64,000 nt of DNA from an uncultured Muribaculaceae bacterium (GCA_934555895.1 CAKTFH010000007.1:10770-74769), one strand, 5' to 3'; positions 20,201 to 28,711 are shown, numbered from the stretch's first letter. Notes: a model not told the origin generated them from the sequence alone. Made by a program: numbers and translations.

Positions 20201-20512
20201 CTGTATGGCTTTCTGAGCCTTCTCTATCGAGCGGTCGAAATTGCCGGTTGGCTGAGGCGCCTTCTCATCGGCCTTGGCCTCGGCCGGATGCATGAAGAGT
20301 GTGCGGGTGTAATCATCCTCATAGGAAGTTTCCATATCCTTGAGGGTCTGCTTGTAGTGCTCATCACCGTTGAAGTGAATATTGTAACGGGTGATAAACG
20401 CCTGATACTTACGGGTGGCGGCGTTGTTTTTCTTCGGCGAGCACGACTGCAGTGCCGCTCCCGCCAAAAGGAGCGAAGCCAACAAACACAATATGCCGAA
20501 CGACTTCCTCAA
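17246..20512 (-). CDS. PorW/SprE-like TPR lipoprotein (type IX secretion)
   Basis: A 1088-residue lipoprotein (signal 1-23, lipobox LQSC). The segment after the lipid site, NAATRKYQAFITRYNIHFNGDEHYKQ, is characteristic of SprE/PorW, a periplasmic outer-membrane-linked component of the type IX secretion and gliding machinery. The body is TPR-like helical repeats (for example ARSYCAMDWLYEAETIL, RDAAYKAFHKAG, DTANAIANYELAAEKS). Positions about 470-560 are acidic and low in complexity, and a Pro/Glu/Gln/Ala-rich tail occupies roughly the last 135 residues (QPAEEQPVTEQPAEEQ and similar). This tail is longer than I expect in the family. Followed by ftsK. Family assignment is good; the precise role in this organism is inferred. 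Confidence 0.8.
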   Translation of the reverse strand: MRKSFGILCLLASLLLAGAALQSCSPKKNNAATRKYQAFITRYNIHFNGDEHYKQTLKDMETSYEDDYTRTLFMHPAEAKADEKAPQPTGNFDRSIEKAQKAIQLRSIKKKPAKKAGKSSDPEYKAWMKREEYNPFLHNSWMMMGRSQFMNGDFLGSAATFFYISKHFTWLPNTVTEAKLWEARSYCAMDWLYEAETILTRIKPEQLVNKRLKLLYNTAMADWLIRSKEYAKAIPPLQEAIKLSNGAQKTRLWFLLGQIYSLAGQRDAAYKAFHKAGSSSSASYRTKFNARIKQSEVFSGTDIKPEVNALKRMTRYDRNKEYLDQIYYAIGNLYLSRRDTANAIANYELAAEKSTRNGIEKAISQLTLGSLYYDLRKYAKAQPCYAEAVPQLPETYPDYRAIKKRSDLLDELAVYSENVELQDSLLRLAAMTPEEQLAAVNHIIEELKKKEKEEAEAAAREEFLANRDAEASDLAGNTKAPQTFAMNNGDDSWYFYNTATKNAGRTEFQRKWGNRRLEDDWRRRNKSTFNFNDFGTGTEGSAEEGDASAEGDTEGDAAEQESEETAEESQKENDPHFPEYYLKQIPTTDADKQTANDIIQEGLYNMGLILKDKLEDFHSAETEFTSLLTRYPDNIYRLDAYYNMYLMFMRSGDTAKAEHYRQLILSEFPDSNYGQALRDPNYVESLRRMLERENSLYDEALEAYMANDNALVHKIYKEVRKDFPLTRLMPKFMFLEALAYVTEKNQDAFRETLLEMLQRYPDTDISPYASSYLKGLALGRKLAENSGSNMRGLLWDIRLSNDSTAVANEGELEFDLNPEAAQYLILLFPTDRISPNGLLYDVARHNFKSFVVKDFDLEQMNFGRLGLLIIKGFRNVEEINHYRKVMAQSADLQLPSEVRPVVISVDNFDKLLKSGRSFDDYFRYMQDKTYRDTEEAVLPPDIFGTSEGMPEEQPEELPVETQPAEEQPVTEQPAEEQSEQQQPESVPEAETPIEQPAAEPPAAEQPAQEPTQPEPAAAEPDTKAKAPAKPAIPANPSAPEKPVEKPAKTTTPSSPAKPKTPAPKAPTKQKPVLPDYPDGSEGDDPLLD

Positions 20513-20742
20513 AATATATCTTTACACGCAGTAAATTACGGGAAACCGATATTATATGGTCTACGATTTCCAATGGCACTACCTTAAATAACGCCCTGCA
20601 TGGCTCTTTATTGCGCTTTATCACACTTTTGTGGCACCTCTGTCAATGCATGAAACTAACGCCGGGAAAGAGCTGAAATGTTAAAAATCAAGGAGAAGCA
20701 ACATTGTTAACAATTTGTAACACTGAGGTAACAATGCGATTA

Positions 20743-20750
20743 TATCTTTG
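20743..20750 (+). promoter_or_regulatory. -7 promoter element ahead of the candidate small RNA
   Basis: TATCTTTG matches TAnnTTTG. A TTTG at 20714-20717 is 25 bases upstream, slightly far for the -33 element. The preceding bases are AT-rich with repeated GTTAACA/GTAACA motifs. Confidence 0.5.
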
Positions 20751-20756
20751 CATCGG

Positions 20757-20930
20757 ATTTAGACAGAGTCACATTTTTGATTCGGAGTCACATCCCGAAA
20801 GATATAACGACACCTAAATCTACTTTTGAAAAAACGCCAAATAGTTTACAAATAGTATTAGAGCAAAGTAAATAAAATACTTCATTATCCCTTAAAAGCG
20901 GGTCGTCGATGATGACGCTCCGTTTTTTTA
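20757..20930 (+). ncRNA. Candidate small RNA of about 170 nt, unrecognised
   Basis: A transcript starting just after the 20743-20750 promoter would contain a direct repeat of GAGTCACAT, a hairpin TTCGG...CCGAA, a second stem AGTATT...AATACT, and end at a terminator (GTCGTC-GAT-GATGAC with outer CGG/CCG pairs, then seven T). No start codon with coding potential lies in it, and it is unrelated to the following gene, which has its own promoter. Size and context resemble stable RNAs such as 6S RNA, but I cannot match conserved features, so the class is open. Confidence 0.35.
20890..20930 (+). terminator. Terminator of the candidate small RNA
   Basis: Stem GTCGTC/GATGAC with additional outer CGG/CCG pairing, followed by TTTTTTTA. 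It lies 275 bases before the next coding start, so it would end a separate short transcript. Confidence 0.6.
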
Positions 20931-21013
20931 TGCTTTTTTTGCAGCGTCAATACTCCTACATTTTATTAAACCATGAGCAGAAATGGGCATTTCATTGGAA
21001 TTATGGGGATTTT

Positions 21014-21047
21014 TTTGCGTTAGTTTGGAATAAAATTGCTAATTTTG
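21014..21047 (+). promoter_or_regulatory. Promoter of the DUF4925-like lipoprotein gene
   Basis: TTTG (21014-21017), 22-base spacer, then TAATTTTG (21040-21047): both Bacteroidetes elements at near-consensus distance. This predicts an mRNA leader of about 150 bases. Confidence 0.55.
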
Positions 21048-21204
21048 CCGTAAATTCACTAAAAAGTTGTTTTTCAATATATAATAAAAATATCAAAGAG
21101 CTTAGCACTCTTCTATACAGCATTAATTAGGTATAACTTTCTAATAACTAACTAATCCAATCACACGCATTAAAAAACAATCAGGAAAAATTTCACAAAC
21201 AGTT

Positions 21205-22479
21205 ATGAAAAAATTTGCTTTAATGTCAGTATCGTTGCTGATGGCACTCATGCCTCTGACCTCATGTAGCAGCGACGATGATCCTAAGAAGGTAGGTCCC
21301 GTAGCGCCCCTCTTCTCCGAGACAGTCTATACAGCCGAAAACGGTCTGGAGCTTACCTACAGCGGTGCTCCCATGCTCGGCAAAACAGTAAAATTCACAC
21401 CAGATGCTAATGACGGCACAAAAGGGAGTCTCACTCTCTACAGCACTTTCGACCTCTCGGCAATACCTGTCGATGACGCACTGGAACCCGCTCCGATAGC
21501 AGGCCCCGGCGTAATTCCCGGCTCTGCCGAGACAGTGCTTGACATAAAACTCGAAGGCAACAGCGACAACGCAAGCTTCTCGGGCAGCTCGGAGAACCTG
21601 TACTGCCGTTTCAACTACAACGGTGAGATTTCAAAAGAGGGTCTCAAGCTCAACATCACCGATGTGAAGCTCAACAACACCAGCCTCTGCGCCAACTGGA
21701 AGCTCACCAAGTATGCCATGGACGACGAGACCTATGAAATATCCGCAAACCCCATCCATATCGTATGGGAAAGCGGTGCTAATATCAACCTCTTCGGTTC
21801 GCCACTGCCTGTGAGCGACCTCCTGAAGCTTCTCATGGCCATGCCGTTGCTCAACGACATGACTCTCACACTCCCCGACGCTCTCAACAGCGTTCTCAAC
21901 GATGTGTCTTTCCTCGAGGACGGCAACATCCAGGCAACCTACCTCGATGCCGAAAACGGAGCCACCGAATTTGCCAAGAGCCCGCTCAACCTGATGCAGT
22001 ATGTGCTCAACGGCAGCAACTCAATGCTCCTCTTCATCAATCCTCAGGCCGTGATCGCAGCTGACGCAGAGAACAACCCCGACGAACCCGAGAATCCCGA
22101 TAGCCCCGCTAAAGCCATGAGCCGCGACGGCGAAACAGCCGAACCCGCTTTCGACATTGACGCTCTGCTGCCCAACATCATGGCCCAGCTTGTGCCCATG
22201 CTCTCCACCGGAGTACCCATGGCATATAACATCGACGGCGAAAAGCTCTGCCTGTATCTCGACACCGACATTCTCCTTCCCCTGCTGAAACAGAATGTAT
22301 TGCCTCTGCTCAGAAACGAAGAGTTCGTGAAAAGCATTATCGATATGGTAGCAGCTGACCCCGACATGGGATACATCGCAATGTTCCTCCCCGACATGTT
22401 GACCTCGATTGCCGATGTGATCGACCAGACAACACGCCTCCAAGTAGGTCTGAATTTCGACGGCCGCACAGCCCTCTGA
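21205..22479 (+). CDS. DUF4925-like surface lipoprotein
   Basis: A 424-residue exported lipoprotein with signal 1-20 and lipobox LTSC followed by SSDDD, an acidic run often associated with surface export of lipoproteins in this phylum. The body is beta-rich: YTAENGLELTYSGAPMLGKTVKFTPD, then SAETVLDIKLEGNSDNASFSGSSEN and an all-beta domain to about 190. From about 200 it has helices (PVSDLLKLLMAMPLLNDM, VLNDVSFLEDGNIQATY). Length and pattern agree with the Bacteroidales DUF4925 family, whose function is unknown. A strong terminator follows, so it is a separate unit from the DUF4493 genes. Confidence 0.65.
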   Translation: MKKFALMSVSLLMALMPLTSCSSDDDPKKVGPVAPLFSETVYTAENGLELTYSGAPMLGKTVKFTPDANDGTKGSLTLYSTFDLSAIPVDDALEPAPIAGPGVIPGSAETVLDIKLEGNSDNASFSGSSENLYCRFNYNGEISKEGLKLNITDVKLNNTSLCANWKLTKYAMDDETYEISANPIHIVWESGANINLFGSPLPVSDLLKLLMAMPLLNDMTLTLPDALNSVLNDVSFLEDGNIQATYLDAENGATEFAKSPLNLMQYVLNGSNSMLLFINPQAVIAADAENNPDEPENPDSPAKAMSRDGETAEPAFDIDALLPNIMAQLVPMLSTGVPMAYNIDGEKLCLYLDTDILLPLLKQNVLPLLRNEEFVKSIIDMVAADPDMGYIAMFLPDMLTSIADVIDQTTRLQVGLNFDGRTAL

Positions 22480-22502
22480 AAGACCGAATCAACCATATAA
22501 AC

Positions 22503-22545
22503 AAAAGCGCGGACTCCTATTCCGGGTATCCGCGCTTTTGAGATT
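22503..22545 (+). terminator. Terminator after the DUF4925-like gene
   Basis: Perfect 11-bp stem AAAAGCGCGGA (22503-22513) with TCCGCGCTTTT (22529-22539), followed by GAGATTTTTCT. Confidence 0.9.
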
Positions 22546-22596
22546 TTTCTATTCACAGCTCTACAGTTGTAGAAGCAACGCAAAAGCCACAGCCGA

Positions 22597-22646
22597 TGTG
22601 TCGCATAAGAGCAACTGCCATAGCTTTAAATCGCTCAGGCGACACA
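22597..22646 (+). promoter_or_regulatory. Structured leader ahead of the DUF4493 operon
   Basis: TGTGTCGC (22597-22604) and GCGACACA (22639-22646) pair perfectly, with an inner GAGC/GCTC stem and a 20-base loop. A small palindrome TCTACA/TGTAGA lies just upstream (22560-22573). The hairpin ends 40 bases before the first start codon and lacks a T-run, so it is a candidate regulatory or processing structure rather than a terminator. No good TAnnTTTG promoter is visible here. Confidence 0.4.
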
Positions 22647-22685
22647 AATAACAGACAACAACATCCTTATTTATAACCAATCATC

Positions 22686-25136
22686 ATGATTATGAACAAA
22701 TTGCTGATCGGGGCCATTGGAGCCGCAGGTATGCTGACCACACTATCGGCATGCAGCGACACATTCGACCCTTCAAGTACCTCCGACCGCGAAGGCACGC
22801 TGCTTGTCAGTGTGGATGTGGACAACGAGGTTGCGGCACCTAAAGCCCTCTCCAGAGCTGTCGGCCAAGCCTTTGCAATCGACGCTTCCGCACTGAAGCT
22901 ACGCCTTACGGGAGGCAACAGACAGGTATGGAACTGGGACTCCCCTTCCGAAATGGGCCAGGGTACCTATCCCGTAGGGCATTACGAGTTTGAAGCCTAT
23001 TACGGCGACGCTGCCGAAGAAGGTTTCGAAAAGCCCTATTACTACGGACACTCCGACTTAACCGTGCTCGAGAACCGCGTGACCACCGTGGCTGTGACAG
23101 CCGCTCTGGCCAACGCAATGGTCACAGCCACAGTGTCGGATACCGCCAAAGATTTCTTCGCCGACATGTCGCTGACAGTGGAATCGTCGACCGGTGCCAC
23201 CCATGCATACGGGCTCGATGAAACCCGTGCGCTCTACATAGCTCCAGGCGCCACATCGGTCAATGTGGATGTCACATTGCAGGACGGTACAAAAGCCAAG
23301 CTCACCCCTGTCACCTTCGACGCCAAAGCACGCAATGCCTATCAGGTAAATATCTCCGTAAACAACGGCGAAACAGGCAAAACCGAGCTGAATGTAACTT
23401 TCAGCGACGCTCTTGCAGAAGAGACAGTTGAAATAGATCTCAGCGCCGAACTACTCTCAGCTCCCGCTCCCGAAATAGCCACATCGGGATTCACATCAGG
23501 CGAGCCTCTCACATTCGTAGTGGGAAGCACCCCCTCCACACCCCTAAAGGCCACAGTCACTGCCCAGGCAAAAATGGGCACAGTGGTGATGACCACTTCT
23601 TCAGCTTCGCTACAGCGCCAAGGATGGCCCGAGGTTGTGGACTTCGCCACAGCCGACGCCGCTACGCTCGCAAAGCTCAGCGACCTCGGTCTGCAATTCA
23701 ACGGCCTTACCGGCCAGAAGAGCCGCATGGCTCAGCTCGACTTCACCAATGTGATAGAGCATATCTCCTACAATGAAAGCGGCAACAACCATACCGAAAT
23801 CAGCATCGTGGCAAAGGATGCCGTGACCAAGGAATCTAACCCGGTGACCCTCAGCTTCGACATTCAGAAAACGAGTCTTGAAATCGAGAGCTTCGCTTTC
23901 TCACCGGTCAACAATACAATTACACTCAACGTGGCCTACAACGGCGGTAATCTCACAGAAGATGTGGCAAGCGGTGCAGTGCAGTTCCTCATGCAGAACG
24001 ACCGCGGCACATATGATAAGGTGACACCCGTAAGCATCACACCCGCAGCCCGCTCGACTGAGCGCTACATCGTTGTACTCCCCACACCAGCCGATGGCGA
24101 TGCCGTTGTAAAAATAGCCTATGGCAATCAGCAGGAAACATCAACGGTCAAGGGCGAGCGCCCTGCTCTCGATGCACAGCTCGCTGTAAGCGAAAACGAT
24201 GTGTTCGCCACACACGCAGCTCTGAGCGTACGCGGCACAGAAGTGAGCGGTGCCAAGGTGATGGTCTCCACCAACGGCGGCAACACCTATACAGAAAGCA
24301 CTGTCACACCCTCAAACGGCACACTCACCTTTACCGGTCTGGCTCCCGCCACTACCTACACCGTGCGCATGACCGCCAACGGCCTCTACTCTAATAAAGT
24401 GGCATTCACTACCGAAGCCGCCCTCCAGATTCCCAACAGCAATATGGAAGCTGCTGTCACAAACAGCGGAACCAATACAAAAAACAATATCTTTGTTTCA
24501 CCCTGGGGCACTAACAATGCCATGACCACAAGCCAGGGCGCAGATGTAGCGTATTGTAAAAACAGCGGAACCATCCCAACTACCGATGCGCATTCCGGTA
24601 GCGCAGCCCTCATCCGCACTGTAGGATGGGGTAGCGGCAATACCGCCACCGGCAATGTAAACCGCACAAAATATATCGACGCCGGGCTTCTTCATCTCGG
24701 CTCGTCACGCTCTACACGCCCCAGCGGATATTCTGATGTAAGCGGTTCGCTTTCGACCGAAGATCTCGATTGCGGTTACGCATTCGAATCGCGCCCGTCA
24801 TCAATGAAATTCTGGTACAAATACACCGCTAAAAATTCAGCCGACCATGGCATTGCCATCGCATATGTTTACGATGCGTCAGGCAATGTGATTGCGTCCG
24901 GAAGGCAAGAACTTGGTTCACAAGGCAGTTACACAGAGGCAACATTTGCTTTCAACTACACTGACGGAGCACCAAAAGCTGCCAAAATCTACGTTTGTTT
25001 CATGTCGACAAATGTTACGACAGCGCTTACCAAAGACAGTAATTGGATAACCCCGCCCGGCTTTGGAGGCATAGCTCCGAACAATCAATTTATTGGTTCA
25101 CAACTTTACATCGACGACATAGAACTCACCTATTAA
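22686..25136 (+). CDS. DUF4493-type lipoprotein with Ig/Fn3-like domain and PCMD-like C-terminus
   Basis: An 816-residue lipoprotein; start is ATG at 22686 or 22692. Lipobox LSAC precedes SDTFDPSSTSDREGTLLVSVDVDNE. Residues about 35-240 fit the DUF4493 pattern (GTYPVGHYEFEAYYGD ... EKPYYYGHSDLTVLENRVTTVAVTAALANAMV). Residues 240-580 are beta-sandwich repeats, one close to a fibronectin III fold (LTFTGLAPATTYTVRMTANGLYSN). The C-terminal 235 residues (QIPNSNMEAAV ... LYIDDIELTY) match the putative carbohydrate-metabolism (PCMD) jelly-roll type. First of three related genes, 19 bases from the next. A surface role in glycan or host-molecule binding is inferred. Confidence 0.75.
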   Translation: MIMNKLLIGAIGAAGMLTTLSACSDTFDPSSTSDREGTLLVSVDVDNEVAAPKALSRAVGQAFAIDASALKLRLTGGNRQVWNWDSPSEMGQGTYPVGHYEFEAYYGDAAEEGFEKPYYYGHSDLTVLENRVTTVAVTAALANAMVTATVSDTAKDFFADMSLTVESSTGATHAYGLDETRALYIAPGATSVNVDVTLQDGTKAKLTPVTFDAKARNAYQVNISVNNGETGKTELNVTFSDALAEETVEIDLSAELLSAPAPEIATSGFTSGEPLTFVVGSTPSTPLKATVTAQAKMGTVVMTTSSASLQRQGWPEVVDFATADAATLAKLSDLGLQFNGLTGQKSRMAQLDFTNVIEHISYNESGNNHTEISIVAKDAVTKESNPVTLSFDIQKTSLEIESFAFSPVNNTITLNVAYNGGNLTEDVASGAVQFLMQNDRGTYDKVTPVSITPAARSTERYIVVLPTPADGDAVVKIAYGNQQETSTVKGERPALDAQLAVSENDVFATHAALSVRGTEVSGAKVMVSTNGGNTYTESTVTPSNGTLTFTGLAPATTYTVRMTANGLYSNKVAFTTEAALQIPNSNMEAAVTNSGTNTKNNIFVSPWGTNNAMTTSQGADVAYCKNSGTIPTTDAHSGSAALIRTVGWGSGNTATGNVNRTKYIDAGLLHLGSSRSTRPSGYSDVSGSLSTEDLDCGYAFESRPSSMKFWYKYTAKNSADHGIAIAYVYDASGNVIASGRQELGSQGSYTEATFAFNYTDGAPKAAKIYVCFMSTNVTTALTKDSNWITPPGFGGIAPNNQFIGSQLYIDDIELTY

Positions 25137-25155
25137 TCTCCGCAATCAAACATAT

Positions 25156-26478
25156 ATGAAAGCTAAATTTATAACAACTTTCGCCGCTCTGGCTGCGATG
25201 GCTCTCGGCGCTGTGTCATGCAGCGATGATGTCTACAAGCCCGAAACGGAGGAGAGGGGAAAGCTCAACACCTCATCGATTATTCCAGAAGTAGCAAACG
25301 CGGAGATTATAATCTCCGACCAGCAGGGGACCAAAAAATCAATGAGCCGACGCTCATATCCTCTTGATGACTTCATCATCACCATAGAAAATTCTCTCGG
25401 CGAGACTGTAAACGAATGGACCTACAGCTCCATGCCGTCGCTCCCCGACTTCCCCGTAGGCACCTACACCATAAAGATAGCCTCGCAGGAGGAGGTACCC
25501 TCCGCATGGGAGGCGCCACTCTTCTTAGGACAGGCCTCATTCGATATCAAGAAAGGCGAAATCACCGAACTTGAAGCCATAGTCTGCCGTCTGGCAAACA
25601 TCTGCGTTAGCGTCACCTACAGCGACGAACTTATAGCGGCCTCGGCCGGCGACATAAGCGTGACAGTGACTGCCAAAGACCTCCATCAGCTCGTATTTTC
25701 GGCCGGCGAAACACGGCGAGGTTATTTTCAGGCTTTTGAGGGTCTCAACACTCTCGAAGTGCATTTCACCGGCACCATCAACGGTGTAGCCGAAGACTTC
25801 AGGTATGTGCTCAAAGAGGTCGCTGCCGGTCAGCACCGCAAAGTGGCGTTCACCCTGCGCGACAACAACAATGTGCCGCCGGATGAAACCGGTACAATCA
25901 CCCCCGGTGACGGCCAGGGCATCAACGTGAACACCACCATAACCGGCAACGATCTCGCCGGCGACACCCCATGGGAAGAAACCATCATTAAAGACGGCGA
26001 CCGTCCCGGAAAAGAAGACTGGGGTGGCGACGAGCCGGGCCCCGGACCGGATGTACCCGAAGACTGGATCATCGACTTCACCAGCGAAACACTCGACCCT
26101 GCAGGAGTGAACGAAGCCAAAGGCTGGACCGGCGATGCAATTGTCGTGATAACATCAAGCGAAGGCGTGGCATCGCTGATGGTCGAGATTATATCTGACA
26201 ACGCCACGCTGTCTGACGAGGCGCTGCGCAGCATAGGACTGGCCGGCACGTTCGATCTGGCAACAGCACAGACTCCCGATGGCATTGACCTTGAAGAGGG
26301 GCTCCGCGGCCTTGGATTCGCCGTCAAAGATGAAGTTGTGGGCCATACCACCGTAAACTTCAATATTACCGAATTCATTCCTATGCTTGCCGGCCTAGAC
26401 GGTAACCACAATTTCAAAATTACTGTTACCGACCAAAAAGGCAACTCCAAAGACATGACACTTAAATTCAAATCATAA
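25156..26478 (+). CDS. DUF4493 domain lipoprotein
   Basis: A 440-residue lipoprotein (lipobox AVSC followed by SDD). The DUF4493 domain covers about 25-235: FIITIENSLGETVNEWTYSSMPSLPDFPVGTYTIKIASQ, then APLFLGQASFDIKKGEITELEAIVCRLANICVSVTYSD and GYFQAFEGLNTLEVHFTGT. A flexible Gly/Pro/Asp-rich linker follows (PGKEDWGGDEPGPGPDVPEDW), then a small beta domain (about 300-440) with two repeats of a SLMVEIISDN-type strand. The second domain resembles segment 290-400 of the next gene. Unlike its neighbours it lacks the PCMD-like end. It sits 19 bases after one and 12 before the other family member. Confidence 0.75.
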   Translation: MKAKFITTFAALAAMALGAVSCSDDVYKPETEERGKLNTSSIIPEVANAEIIISDQQGTKKSMSRRSYPLDDFIITIENSLGETVNEWTYSSMPSLPDFPVGTYTIKIASQEEVPSAWEAPLFLGQASFDIKKGEITELEAIVCRLANICVSVTYSDELIAASAGDISVTVTAKDLHQLVFSAGETRRGYFQAFEGLNTLEVHFTGTINGVAEDFRYVLKEVAAGQHRKVAFTLRDNNNVPPDETGTITPGDGQGINVNTTITGNDLAGDTPWEETIIKDGDRPGKEDWGGDEPGPGPDVPEDWIIDFTSETLDPAGVNEAKGWTGDAIVVITSSEGVASLMVEIISDNATLSDEALRSIGLAGTFDLATAQTPDGIDLEEGLRGLGFAVKDEVVGHTTVNFNITEFIPMLAGLDGNHNFKITVTDQKGNSKDMTLKFKS

Positions 26479-26490
26479 GCACCCACTGAA

Positions 26491-28689
26491 ATGAAAAAGA
26501 AAAATCTGTTTTTCGTTTGCGCAGCCTCGCTGGCGATGATTTCATTCAGCGGCTGCTCCGACGATATAAACTACGACGGACTCACCGAGGGTGAGGGCCG
26601 CGTGTTTCTCCGCCCGCTGCTCGACAGCGATGTGAAGGTAGAGAGCCGGGGCCTCCTCAGCGATCAGGAGCTCCACGAAAGCGCCCTTATCTGGATTTCC
26701 AACTCCAAGGGTCTAGTCCGTAAGTATCAAGGCACAAGTTCGATTCCCACCGGTGGCATCAACCTTGTAAGCGACAACTACGTGGCCGAAGTGTGGGCCG
26801 GCGACTCGGTGCCCGCGTCATTCGAGCACCGTTATTTCAAAGGCCGCGAGAGCTTCGTCGTAAGCGGCGGACGCACCACGCAGGTCGACATCGAGTGCAA
26901 GATAGCCAATACAGTAGTGGCGGTGGACTATGCCGACGCCATCGACAATGTGCTCACCGACTACACCATGACAGTCAGCCATGTAGCCGGCGAGCTCGTG
27001 TATGAGGGCCGCGATACCCGTCTCGGATATTTCATGCTGAACAGCCGCGACAAGGAGAACAGCAACACCATCACCTATACCCTGGCAGGCACCAAGGTCG
27101 ACGGCTCAGATTTCACACACACCGGCAAAATCGTAGATGCAAAGCCCTCCACAAAATATGTGCTCCATGTGACCCACACCGATCAGGCCGAGGAGGATTT
27201 CGGCGCCGCCCTCATCAAAATCACAGTAGACGAAAGCATGATAGAAAAGGAAGATGTGATCGAACTCTATGCCGCTCCCTCAATCGAAGCCACCAACTTC
27301 GATATCACCAAGCCAATAATCGGCGAGCCTATGAAACTCACAGAGAAGAAATTCTGGATAAAGAGCACCAAAGGCTTCAGCCGTCTGGAATTTTCATGCG
27401 ACGAGTTTTCAACCGCACTTCCTACCCTCGGAGGCAATGACTTCAACATATTCGGCATGAGCGATGCAGTGAGGTCAACCCTCACACAGGCCGGATTCAG
27501 CTTCCAGCATTTCACACATGCCGATGCACAGACCGAGGCCGAACGTGATTTTGAAGAGGTGAAAGTGATTCTCTCCGAAAACTTCATGAATCTCTACGGC
27601 AAAGGCGAGCACACACTCACCATCACTGCCACAGACAATAACGGACGCACCACCACACGCAACATCAGCATCATAGTTTCCGATGCCAAGCTTATGACCG
27701 ACGAGACCATCGACTATGAGACATGGGCTACGAAGGCCACTCTCCACGGCACAGTGATGAAGACCGATGTGGCCAACGTGGGATTTGAATACCGCGAAGC
27801 GGGCACTCAGAACTGGACCTTCGTCAGCGCCAATCTCACCGCTCCCGCCGAGGGTCAGCAGTATTCGGCCACCATCACCGGCCTCAAACCCGGCACCGGA
27901 TATGAGTATGTGGCCAAATGCGATGATTTCACGGCATCAGCCGTGATGACATTCACCACTGAAGCAGCCTCACAGATTCCCAATGCCGGCATGGAGGAGT
28001 GGAACACCTCTTCCACCCCATATCTTGTTTACGCCGCGGGCGGAGAGATGTGGTGGGATACCGGCAACCATGGTTCCGCAAAGATGAGCAAAAACATCAC
28101 CGAACCGTCAGGCGACTACAAACATTCCGGAAATTACTCGGCCAAACTCATAAGCCAGTTCGTAGGCGTAGGCATTGCCGGTAAATTTGCCGCAGGTAAC
28201 ATTTTCCTTGGCAAATATATCCGCACCGATGTTATGGACGGCGTGCTCGGCTTCGGACGGCCTTTAGCCTCGCGTCCGACAGCACTGAAAGTCTGGGTGA
28301 AGTATACTCCGGGTGAGGTAAAATGGTCAAGCACCGACCTGTTGCCAAAGGGCGAAATGGACCGTGGCAGCATATTTGTGGCTCTTACCGATGCTTCGCG
28401 TCAGTCCGACGGCAGCGAACAGTGGCCTGTGATTATCCGCACCAAATCATCAGACCGTAAGCTCTTCGACAAGAATGGTTCAAACATCATTGCCTACGGT
28501 GAAAAGATCTTCACCGAAGCCACCGCAGGCGAAGGCATGGTGGAGATAACCATACCTCTCGATTATCGTAAAACTGATGTTTGCGCCTCTGACATAGTCA
28601 TCACCTGCTCGGCAAGCCAGTATGGCGACTACTTCACCGGTGGCGAATCTGTGATGTATGTCGACGACTTCGAGCTCGTTTACGAATAA
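26491..28689 (+). CDS. DUF4493 lipoprotein with Fn3-like and PCMD-like domains
   Basis: A 732-residue lipoprotein (lipobox FSGC then SDD). The DUF4493 domain lies at about 30-245 (ALIWISNSKGLVRKYQG ... NYVAEVWAGDSVPASFEHRYFKGRESFVVSGGRTTQVDIECKIANTVVAVDY). Next is a domain resembling the end of the upstream protein (KKFWIKSTKGFSRLEF ... RTTTRNISIIVSD), an Fn3-like domain (about 400-495, TGLKPGTGYEYVAKCDD), and a PCMD-like jelly roll to the end (QIPNAGMEEWN ... SVMYVDDFELVYE). The C-terminal match with the first gene shows they arose by duplication. Last gene of the operon, followed by a strong terminator. Confidence 0.75.
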   Translation: MKKKNLFFVCAASLAMISFSGCSDDINYDGLTEGEGRVFLRPLLDSDVKVESRGLLSDQELHESALIWISNSKGLVRKYQGTSSIPTGGINLVSDNYVAEVWAGDSVPASFEHRYFKGRESFVVSGGRTTQVDIECKIANTVVAVDYADAIDNVLTDYTMTVSHVAGELVYEGRDTRLGYFMLNSRDKENSNTITYTLAGTKVDGSDFTHTGKIVDAKPSTKYVLHVTHTDQAEEDFGAALIKITVDESMIEKEDVIELYAAPSIEATNFDITKPIIGEPMKLTEKKFWIKSTKGFSRLEFSCDEFSTALPTLGGNDFNIFGMSDAVRSTLTQAGFSFQHFTHADAQTEAERDFEEVKVILSENFMNLYGKGEHTLTITATDNNGRTTTRNISIIVSDAKLMTDETIDYETWATKATLHGTVMKTDVANVGFEYREAGTQNWTFVSANLTAPAEGQQYSATITGLKPGTGYEYVAKCDDFTASAVMTFTTEAASQIPNAGMEEWNTSSTPYLVYAAGGEMWWDTGNHGSAKMSKNITEPSGDYKHSGNYSAKLISQFVGVGIAGKFAAGNIFLGKYIRTDVMDGVLGFGRPLASRPTALKVWVKYTPGEVKWSSTDLLPKGEMDRGSIFVALTDASRQSDGSEQWPVIIRTKSSDRKLFDKNGSNIIAYGEKIFTEATAGEGMVEITIPLDYRKTDVCASDIVITCSASQYGDYFTGGESVMYVDDFELVYE

Positions 28690-28711
28690 GCAGTCTGTCA
28701 CCATCAAATAG

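Larger units (their letters stand above)
20513..21204. other. Gene-free stretch holding a candidate small RNA and a promoter
   Basis: About 690 bases between the divergent PorW-like and DUF4925-like genes. It contains a promoter-like TATCTTTG (20743-20750), a transcript-sized region ending in a terminator hairpin (20757-20930), and a second promoter (21014-21047). No convincing protein is encoded. Confidence 0.5.

Noticed and set aside
22597..22646. Invertible promoter ahead of the DUF4493 operon
   Set aside because: The inverted repeats enclose only 34 bases with no promoter, too short for known invertible promoter segments; no recombinase is nearby.
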